This document shows, in pieces, positions 23,713 through 28,769 of a DNA stretch of 28,769 nucleotides. Position numbers and translations under genes: made by a program. Location: NCBI GenBank assembly GCA_934162195.1, contig CAKPHO010000013.1, positions 1 through 28,769 of the forward strand. Direction: 5' to 3'. Under the pieces are notes generated by a model. That model had not been told where the DNA came from, ran no database searches, and worked only from the letters and a program-made list of their open reading frames with translations. Position 1 is the first letter of the stretch. Each line of letters starts with the position of its first letter. The stretch comes from an uncultured Bacilli bacterium. GTDB lineage: Bacteria > Bacillota_I > Bacilli_A > RF39 > UBA660.

Positions 23713-24879
23713 CTACTCTACAACGTTAATTCCCATTTCTTTAGCTTGTTCGTATGTTTTTACATCTATTTTATAATGCGTTAAACGAGAGGCTAATTTA
23801 ACATTTATACCTTTACGTCCAATTGCAAGTGATAAATTATCATTATCAACCACAACTAAAGCTTCTTGTTTTTTTTCATCAGTTACAAATACATGTAAAT
23901 TTTTAGCAGGACTTAAGGCATTTTCAATAAACTTACTAACATCTTTGTTATATGGAACAATGTCAATCTTTTCACCATGTAATTCATTTAAAATATTGGC
24001 AATTCTTGATCCTCTTTCACCTATACATGAACCGACCGGATCAATGTTAGGATTTTCTGAGTAAACCGCAATCTTAGTTCTATTACCAGCATCACGAGCA
24101 ACACTATAAACTAGAATTAATCCTTCATTTATTTCTGGAATTTCCAATTCAAATAATCTTTTTATAAATCCATAATGAGTTCTTGAAAGTAATATAAGTG
24201 GGCCTTTAGAACCATTTTCTACTTTACTAACATACACTTTAATGCTAGAACCCATTTTAATAGTTTCTCCTGGAATAATTTCACTCTTAGGTAATATTCC
24301 TTGTGTTCTTCCTAAGTTAATATAATAATTTCTGGCATCTTCCATTTCAACAATTCCTGAAACCATTTCATCTTGTTTATCAGAAAATTCTTCAATAATA
24401 GTATTTCTTTCAGCCTCACGAATTTTTTGAACTACCACTTGTTTTGCTGTTGCTGCAGCAACTCTACCAAAGTCTTTTGGTGTAACTTCTTCTTCAATTG
24501 TTTCTCCTACATCAATATTAGGAACTATTTCACGAGCTTCAGCAAGTGGGATATGAATTCTTTCATCAAAAATAAATGGTTCTTTTTCTTCTGTTTCTTC
24601 ATCTTTATTATCTTCTTTTCTTTTTGCTTCTTGTTCATTCAATAAATCCCATTCTTCTAATTCTTCATAGTCATCCGGAACAACTGTTTTAAAAGAATAA
24701 ACATGTACATCTCCAGTATCACCATTAACATCTACTCTAACATTAGATAGTGAGTGGTAATTTTTTTTGTAAGCAGAAGTAAGTGCTAGTTGCATAGCTT
24801 CAATAATTACATCTTTTGATATTCCTTTTTCTTTAACAATTAAATCAATCGCATTTTTAAATTCTTTACTGTTCATCAT
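23713..24879 (-). CDS. nusA: Transcription termination/antitermination factor NusA
   Basis: 388 residues from the ATG at 24877-24879, with GAGG eight nt upstream; a longer frame would add ten residues from inside rimP. Domains: the N-terminal RNAP-binding domain (about 1-125) with EKGISKDVIIEAMQLALTSA; the S1 domain (about 135-200), including EFSDKQDEMVSGIV and GRTQGILPKSE; KH1 with DPVGSCIGERGSRI; and KH2 with LSLAIGRKGINVKLASRL. The N-domain carries an acidic insertion, EEWDLLNEQEAKRKEDNKD, longer than in B. subtilis. It binds RNA polymerase, stimulates pausing and intrinsic termination, and coordinates rRNA transcription. The start overlaps the rimP 3' end by 14 nt, implying coupling. Confidence 0.97.
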   Translation of the reverse strand: MMNSKEFKNAIDLIVKEKGISKDVIIEAMQLALTSAYKKNYHSLSNVRVDVNGDTGDVHVYSFKTVVPDDYEELEEWDLLNEQEAKRKEDNKDEETEEKEPFIFDERIHIPLAEAREIVPNIDVGETIEEEVTPKDFGRVAAATAKQVVVQKIREAERNTIIEEFSDKQDEMVSGIVEMEDARNYYINLGRTQGILPKSEIIPGETIKMGSSIKVYVSKVENGSKGPLILLSRTHYGFIKRLFELEIPEINEGLILVYSVARDAGNRTKIAVYSENPNIDPVGSCIGERGSRIANILNELHGEKIDIVPYNKDVSKFIENALSPAKNLHVFVTDEKKQEALVVVDNDNLSLAIGRKGINVKLASRLTHYKIDVKTYEQAKEMGINVVE

Positions 24880-25132
24880 ATTCACTTCCTCTTTCTTTAG
24901 AACATACATCTAAAATATAGTTTTCTTTGATTGGATCTTCTTTATCTAAGATTGGATTAATTAATCTACATACAATTACACAGTCATCAACAGTAATATA
25001 ACTTTCTTTGTCAATAATAACACGAAGAAATTTTGTACTGCCTTCTTTTACATATTCAACTGTATCTAATTTATAACCTTTTTTTTCAATTGGTTCCTTA
25101 ATTAAATCTTCTACTTTTTTTATTAAATCCAT
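24866..25132 (-). CDS. rimP: Ribosome maturation factor RimP, truncated to the N-terminal domain
   Basis: 88 residues from the ATG at 25130-25132 (GGAGG five nt upstream); a longer frame would run back through a strong leader hairpin. RimP normally has about 150 residues in two domains. The N-domain is recognisable: IKEPIEKKGYKLDTVEYVK, STKFLRVIIDKE, ITVDDCVIVCRLINPILD and YILDVCSKERG, where the usual LEVSSPG reads LDVCSKE. The protein then ends 14 nt inside nusA, so the C-terminal SH3-like domain is absent. No frameshifted remainder exists because nusA begins at once. Position at the head of the nusA operon supports the identity. It may be a reduced functional RimP or one maintained for coupling to nusA. 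Confidence 0.82.
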   Translation of the reverse strand: MDLIKKVEDLIKEPIEKKGYKLDTVEYVKEGSTKFLRVIIDKESYITVDDCVIVCRLINPILDKEDPIKENYILDVCSKERGSEYDEQ

Positions 25133-25154
25133 AAATACCTCCCATACTATATTA

Positions 25155-25177
25155 AAGAGTGGGTTTTGCCCACTCTT
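25155..25177 (-). promoter_or_regulatory. Strong hairpin in the rimP-nusA leader
   Basis: A perfect 9-bp inverted repeat AAGAGTGGG/CCCACTCTT with a 5-nt loop, GC-rich for this DNA. It lies about 10 nt after the predicted transcription start and about 23 nt before the rimP start codon. Only a short T-run follows (TTTAATAT), so it may be an attenuator, a stability hairpin or a protein-binding leader. Confidence 0.65.
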
Positions 25178-25193
25178 CGTTGAATACACTTGT

Positions 25194-25223
25194 ATTATAA
25201 CATATATTTCACAATTTTCACAA
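25194..25223 (-). promoter_or_regulatory. Putative promoter of the rimP-nusA-infB operon
   Basis: Minus-strand TTGTGA (25218-25223), an 18-bp spacer, TATAAT (25194-25199). The predicted start is near 25187, about 55 nt before rimP. Confidence 0.6.
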
Positions 25224-25252
25224 TATATTTGATGAAAAAAATAATAAATACG

Positions 25253-25261
25253 TGATATAAT
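25253..25261 (+). promoter_or_regulatory. Putative extended -10 promoter of the CPBP protease gene
   Basis: TGATATAAT is an extended -10 (TGnTATAAT) 16 nt before the start codon. No good -35 lies at the standard distance. Confidence 0.45.
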
Positions 25262-25277
25262 ATATTAAGGTGATAAA

Positions 25278-26183
25278 ATGAAAGAAAAAGATAGATTTTT
25301 GTTGGTATTCAGTTCATTTGTTTTATTTATAATGTTGTTACTTGCTGAAAACTTTTTTTACTATACACTATCGATAGATATTAGCAATTTAGGAAGCTTA
25401 AGAAAAGTTGTTGATGTTGCCTATATTTTTACATCACTATGTATTACAATTACTTTCTACTTGGTAAACAAAAAAGCAAAGAACATGGAAAAAAGACTTA
25501 TTACATTTGGAAAAGGTTTTGCTGTTTTATTTTCCTACTTTGTTTTAAGTGAATTACAAACATTGCCTCTGATTTTAATGCGCATCGACTATAAAACTAT
25601 GCCTATTATTTCAAAAGTTATTTATTTACTTAGTTTTGAAGTGCTTATAATTTCAATTATTTGTTTAATACTTAATAAAGAAATTAGTAAAGCTGTAATT
25701 GATATCAAAAAAAATCACAGAAAATATTTTAGTAAATATTTAAAATACTGGTTGTATGCATTAATTGTTATGGCTGGCTCAAATATTATTATTAGTTTAA
25801 TAAATGGTGGGGCTATCGCAGGTAATGAAGAAACAATAAGACAAACATTTACCAAGGCTCCTGTTTATATGTTTATATCAGCAGTATTCTTTGCCCCACT
25901 ACTAGAAGAATTAACATTTAGGCAAGGATTTAGAAACATCTTTTCTAATGACACAGTTTTCATTATCGTTTCGGGTTTAGTCTTTGGCGGGTTACATGTA
26001 GTAAGTAATGTTAACAGCCCCGTTGATTTATTATATTTAATACCTTATTGTACACCAGGATTTGCATTCGCATATATTATGGCTAAAACAGATAATGTTT
26101 TTGTTTCAATGGGACTTCATTTTTTACATAACGGAATTATGCTTTCCTTACAAATATTGTTAATGGTTCTAGGTCAAATTTAG
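25278..26183 (+). CDS. CPBP (Abi/CAAX) family intramembrane glutamic protease
   Basis: 301 residues with about eight hydrophobic segments. The three family motifs are readable: EExxxR as E210-E211...R215 (LLEELTFRQGF), FxxxH as FGGLH with H240, and a third HFLHN with H281 and N285. These residues form the membrane-embedded catalytic site of CPBP proteases (CAAX-processing Rce1 and bacteriocin-immunity relatives). The substrate is unknown; bacterial members act in bacteriocin self-immunity, peptide maturation or membrane-protein processing. The start ATG follows AAGGTGA. It is divergent from rimP and ends in its own terminator. It is not next to a recognisable bacteriocin gene. Confidence 0.9.
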   Translation: MKEKDRFLLVFSSFVLFIMLLLAENFFYYTLSIDISNLGSLRKVVDVAYIFTSLCITITFYLVNKKAKNMEKRLITFGKGFAVLFSYFVLSELQTLPLILMRIDYKTMPIISKVIYLLSFEVLIISIICLILNKEISKAVIDIKKNHRKYFSKYLKYWLYALIVMAGSNIIISLINGGAIAGNEETIRQTFTKAPVYMFISAVFFAPLLEELTFRQGFRNIFSNDTVFIIVSGLVFGGLHVVSNVNSPVDLLYLIPYCTPGFAFAYIMAKTDNVFVSMGLHFLHNGIMLSLQILLMVLGQI

Positions 26184-26198
26184 ACCTAGTTTTTTTTT
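26169..26198 (+). terminator. Terminator of the CPBP protease gene
   Basis: A 7-bp stem CTAGGTC/GACCTAG (arms 26169-26175 and 26183-26189, 7-nt loop) overlaps the stop codon and is followed by nine T. Confidence 0.88.
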
Positions 26199-26239
26199 GT
26201 TATTTGTGTTAAGATAAATTTAGAATAGGAATGACGTTT

Positions 26240-27112
26240 ATGAACGAAAAAGAAAAGAAAAAACATCCCATTATAAAGTTTTTAATTATATTTGTCTTAA
26301 TTATTACAGCTATACTATTATATAGCAGATTTATTGCTACAAAAGGATTAGTAACTAAAGAATATAAAATAACAAGTAGCAATATTCAAGATAATTTTCA
26401 CGGTTTTAAAATAGTTCATATAAGTGATATTCATTACGGAAGAACCACAGATAAAAAGGATTTAGAAAAAATAGTTAATGAAATTAATTTATTAAAACCA
26501 GATATTGTTGTTCTTACCGGTGATCTGATTGACAAAGATACTAAACTTAATGAAACATTAAAAAGCGAAATAATCGAATCTTTAAACTCAATAAGTGTTA
26601 CAGTTGGAAAATACGCAATAAGTGGCAATCATGATAATAATTTTAGTGAATGGGAGAGTATTATCAATGACAGTGGATTTAAAAATATAGGTGATAATTA
26701 TGAACTTATATATAGTGATGGATATACACCTATATTACTTGCTGGATTAAGTTCTAACTTAAACAATCAAACCGATATTACAGAAAGATATAATAAAATT
26801 TTAACTTACGCCACCGAGGAAAATATTAGAGATTTATATAAAATTTTATTAATTCATGAACCCGATTATATTAATAACATTGATTATTCTAATTTCAATT
26901 TAATTTTAGCTGGACATTCACATAATGGACAAGTAAGATTACCATTTATTGGAGGAATTGTCTTACCTAATGGAGCTAAAAAATACTACAAAGAATATTA
27001 TAAACTGAACAATACAGATTTATATATTTCTAGTGGAATCGGGACTTCACAAATAAGTTTTAGATTATTCAATAGGCCATCAATTAATTTTTATCGTTTA
27101 ACAAACAAATAA
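26240..27112 (+). CDS. Membrane-anchored metallophosphoesterase (YkuE/YaeI type)
   Basis: 290 residues from the ATG at 26240-26242, with AGGA nine nt upstream; an in-frame ATG three codons earlier sits directly on that site and is unlikely. A short basic N-terminus is followed by one membrane helix (about 11-30). The calcineurin-like phosphoesterase signature follows in order: HISDIHYGR (D63, H65), VVLTGDLID (D95), ISGNHDN (about 128-134), LLIHEPDY and LAGHSHNGQ. Two divalent metals are expected. Relatives hydrolyse UDP-diacylglucosamine-like or other phosphodiesters at the membrane surface, but the substrate here is unknown. It follows the CPBP protease on the same strand after a terminator and shares a bidirectional terminator with the next, convergent gene. 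Confidence 0.9.
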   Translation: MNEKEKKKHPIIKFLIIFVLIITAILLYSRFIATKGLVTKEYKITSSNIQDNFHGFKIVHISDIHYGRTTDKKDLEKIVNEINLLKPDIVVLTGDLIDKDTKLNETLKSEIIESLNSISVTVGKYAISGNHDNNFSEWESIINDSGFKNIGDNYELIYSDGYTPILLAGLSSNLNNQTDITERYNKILTYATEENIRDLYKILLIHEPDYINNIDYSNFNLILAGHSHNGQVRLPFIGGIVLPNGAKKYYKEYYKLNNTDLYISSGIGTSQISFRLFNRPSINFYRLTNK

Positions 27113-27142
27113 AGAGCTTGTGAATCTCACAAACTCTTTTTT
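27111..27142. terminator. Bidirectional terminator
   Basis: Arms 27111-27123 and 27127-27139 pair along 13 positions with one C-A mismatch and a 3-nt loop, flanked by A and T runs. It lies between the convergent phosphoesterase and 253-residue genes. Confidence 0.85.
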
Positions 27143-27902
27143 AAAACAATGATATTAATAATAACAATCCAAAACTAAATGTTATTAAAACCAACAACAA
27201 TGTATCTACAAATGCGGCTTTGTGATCTATTTTTTTTGTTTTGGTAAATCCATTATTTGTATAAACATCTATAGCTTCTTCTGTTTTTAATCTTTTGTTT
27301 AAGGCATCCAATATATATATCAATTCTTCACTTGTTCTATTTTTATCCTTAGCAATCTCTTTTAACTCATCTGAACTAAGATTGTATAACCATTCATAAT
27401 TTAATCCTTGTGATGTCTTAATTGCTTTAGAATTTTCATTAGTAACAACTTCCTTTTTACTAAGTAATTGAACATCTAAATATTTTTTTACTTGTGATAT
27501 TATAGCTTCAAAAGAATTTTCATTTAAATTTATGTTATCTGCAATCACTTCTTTTATAACAGAATCTGTGCTCAAAAATTCTTTTATATTATTAATTTTT
27601 TCTATCATTTCACTTCTAGAATTAATATTATCTCGTTCTACTTCTTTTTTTAATATTTGTATTATTTCGTTTATAATTACGTTGATTTGCAATCTTTTTA
27701 AATTTACTCCGTTATGATCTTCTAATTTAAAACTTTTGGGTGGCAAAAAATATTTAGTTCCATTTTCATCTGTATATTTTTCCGCATACATCACATCCAT
27801 CAAGTTATCAGGATTAGACATAATCAAATAATCAAAATTATTAACTGGTATGGCATCTAAAATGTCATACTGTATATTATTATATGTTACTTTACCTGCC
27901 AT
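27141..27902 (-). CDS. Uncharacterised protein with C-terminal membrane anchor (253 residues)
   Basis: I do not recognise this protein. The N-terminal part (about 1-70) is a compact beta-rich region (KVTYNNIQYDILD, FDYLIMSNPDNL, YFLPPKSFKL). A long helical, charged stretch (about 70-165) contains LKRLQINVIINEIIQIL. A second helical module (about 170-210) reads YEWLYNLSSDELKEIAKDKN. One hydrophobic helix closes the chain at about 229-252 (AAFVDTLLLVLITFSFGLLL), so it is probably tail-anchored with the bulk in the cytosol. The start ATG follows GGGTGATAGT. It lies 71 bp downstream of the candidate variable surface protein, after a terminator. Confidence 0.72.
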   Translation of the reverse strand: MAGKVTYNNIQYDILDAIPVNNFDYLIMSNPDNLMDVMYAEKYTDENGTKYFLPPKSFKLEDHNGVNLKRLQINVIINEIIQILKKEVERDNINSRSEMIEKINNIKEFLSTDSVIKEVIADNINLNENSFEAIISQVKKYLDVQLLSKKEVVTNENSKAIKTSQGLNYEWLYNLSSDELKEIAKDKNRTSEELIYILDALNKRLKTEEAIDVYTNNGFTKTKKIDHKAAFVDTLLLVLITFSFGLLLLISLF

Positions 27903-27933
27903 ACTATCACCCTATTATCATTATAGCAAAAAA

Positions 27934-27966
27934 GAAAAAAAAGAAAAGTGTTTTTTTACTTTTCTT
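27934..27966 (-). terminator. Terminator of the variable surface-protein gene
   Basis: Stem AAGAAAAGT/ACTTTTCTT (arms 27958-27966 and 27941-27949, 8-nt loop) followed on the minus strand by seven T, eight nt after the stop codon. Confidence 0.75.
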
Positions 27967-27973
27967 GATCTTT

Positions 27974-28769
27974 TTATCCTAATTGTGCTTTTGAGACAGT
28001 TATAACTGGGCGAACGCCATTGCGGTCGTCGCTGTCGACGACGTAGTTGCTCAAGGCGCCGCCGTATGTCACACCCCAAGCGATGCTAGAATAAGACGCA
28101 TAAGGGGTTGATGTCCAATAAGCGTATGGTGCACTACTATTATTTAAATTTCCATATAACCATGTTGATAATCCCGAAGTTTTATTACCTGTAGCTTTAT
28201 ATATTTGATCATATGAAGGTAAGCTTATTTGTGATTCTGTTAATTTTGTCCATCCTGTTGTACTTGTTTTTAAGTATTCTAATGCTCTATCTGCAGCACA
28301 TGTATTATTACTTCCTGATTTACACCAAGCTACTGTATTTCCTCCACTTGTTGTTCCTTTACCATTTGAATCTATGTTTCTATCCATGATTAATGATACA
28401 TTATCTCCATTTGTTTCTAGTACAAAGAATGTTTTTGCATCATTATCACCTAATTCACATGTATATTCATCTCCATAGGCATAATTACCACTTGGTACAT
28501 TTCCTGTGGTTGCTGTTGTTTTTGCTGTACATAATACTTCTACTTGTGGTGTATTTCCTTTCTCTATTGCTTCATATGTTTTCTTAGTAGAATTATATGA
28601 AACAGTGTAATCTCCTATTGTCATACTTGATGATGTTTGATCAACACTTCCATTTGTTATCTTTATTTTTCCTGATGTTGGTTTTTTACCATTCATTTCA
28701 ATTTTTATTTTGTTATCATCTGAACAACTTGCACTTTTATCTCTACATAGATTTCCATCACTTGTTATT
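27974..28769 (-). CDS. Secreted, probably pilin-type protein with C-terminal variable lectin-like domain (5' end missing)
   Basis: The C-terminal 264 residues are present; the frame is open through the right edge, so the ATG at 28694-28696 is internal. The visible part has a Ser/Thr/Gly-rich, extracellular-looking segment (KPTSGKIKITNGSVDQ, GDYTVSYNSTKKTYEA), then FFVLETNGDNVSLIMDRNID and a CKSGSNNTC cysteine pair. The final module has SLPSYDQIYKATGN, YWTSTPYASYSS and a closing NGVRPVITV. This resembles the C-terminal domains (FGE/C-type-lectin-like, GVRPVI end) of gut Bacillota surface proteins that often begin with a prepilin leader. The leader itself is outside the window, so that part is inference. 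The last 40 codons are compositionally foreign (see the variable region). Even cysteine count suggests disulfides. Confidence 0.72.
   Translation of the reverse strand, partial: ITSDGNLCRDKSASCSDDNKIKIEMNGKKPTSGKIKITNGSVDQTSSSMTIGDYTVSYNSTKKTYEAIEKGNTPQVEVLCTAKTTATTGNVPSGNYAYGDEYTCELGDNDAKTFFVLETNGDNVSLIMDRNIDSNGKGTTSGGNTVAWCKSGSNNTCAADRALEYLKTSTTGWTKLTESQISLPSYDQIYKATGNKTSGLSTWLYGNLNNSSAPYAYWTSTPYASYSSIAWGVTYGGALSNYVVDSDDRNGVRPVITVSKAQLG
28007..28120 (-). other. Candidate diversity-generating retroelement variable region (VR)
   Basis: From 28022 to 28066, 14 of 15 consecutive codons end in C (the exception is TTG) and 30 of 45 bases are G or C, in a gene that otherwise prefers A/T third positions. 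All 14 codons are of the form NNC, which adenine-specific mutagenesis of AAC codons would produce. The segment encodes the 3' end of a lectin-like fold with an invariant W, Y and a conserved NGVRPVI end, as in retroelement target proteins. No template repeat or reverse transcriptase is in the window, so the call rests on composition and position. Confidence 0.55.

Noticed and set aside
20891..24645. Several plus-strand open frames opposite infB, the deaminase and nusA.
   Set aside because: They lie wholly antisense to conserved genes, have low-complexity Phe/Ser-rich translations and lack ribosome sites.
24866..24910. Frameshift at the 3' end of rimP hiding the C-terminal domain.
   Set aside because: nusA starts inside the last rimP codons and its own N-terminus follows immediately, so there is no room for the missing domain in another frame.
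1..28769. Mycoplasma-type genetic code (TGA as Trp).
   Set aside because: All recognised proteins read through at full length under the standard code with TGG for Trp, and the window carries sporulation genes absent from Mollicutes.
1..28769. tRNA, rRNA, insertion sequences, CRISPR arrays.
   Set aside because: No cloverleaf, rRNA segment, transposase frame, terminal inverted repeats or regularly spaced repeats were seen on either strand.

Overview
The window is AT-rich, densely coded DNA from a low-GC Gram-positive bacterium of the Bacillota. It carries spo0A, two alpha/beta-type small acid-soluble spore proteins and the Bacilli-type division regulator ezrA, so the organism appears to be an endospore former in or near the class Bacilli. 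Long frames stay open under the standard code and every Trp codon checked is TGG, which argues against a Mollicute TGA-Trp code. A compact genome of the gut Erysipelotrichales/RF39-like kind would fit, but that placement is inference.

Layout. (1) 1-329 is the 5' end of a RhuM-family gene. (2) 459-9284, minus strand, is a lower-glycolysis cluster: gap, a prepilin-like LamG protein, pgk, an unknown 156-residue protein, a flippase-like membrane protein, tpiA, then spo0A, a diacylglycerol-kinase-like gene and gpmI. Only fba/eno-type steps are missing. spo0A has two tandem 0A boxes upstream. (3) 9402-9968 is clpP (plus), ending in a terminator shared with a convergent gene for a 610-residue protein with two RNxxAHG (HEPN-type) motifs. 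(4) 11968-15577, minus: two SASP genes with sigma-G-like promoters, thiI and ezrA. (5) 15677-16986, plus: rpsD with a structured leader, and an unknown 142-residue gene. (6) 17000-20204, minus: a sugar-transfer-type ATP-grasp gene, and a tyrosine T-box leader driving deoC-tyrS, where deoC has a cysteine-rich tail and is translationally coupled to tyrS. (7) 20209-25223, minus: rimP-nusA-rnpM(ylxR)-dCMP deaminase-infB-(55-residue RelB-like gene)-rbfA, the conserved transcription/translation operon with a truncated rimP and a deaminase in the usual ylxQ position. (8) 25253-27112, plus: a CPBP membrane protease and a membrane-anchored metallophosphoesterase. (9) 27141-28769, minus: an unknown tail-anchored protein and the C-terminal part of a secreted, probably pilin-type protein. 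Its last 40 codons switch abruptly to GC-rich NNC codons, the signature of a diversity-generating retroelement variable region.

The most interesting items are the candidate retroelement variable region at the right edge, the dual-HEPN-motif protein next to clpP, the Tyr T-box/deoC/tyrS unit with its metal-binding-like tail, and a LamG pseudopilin translated into pgk.
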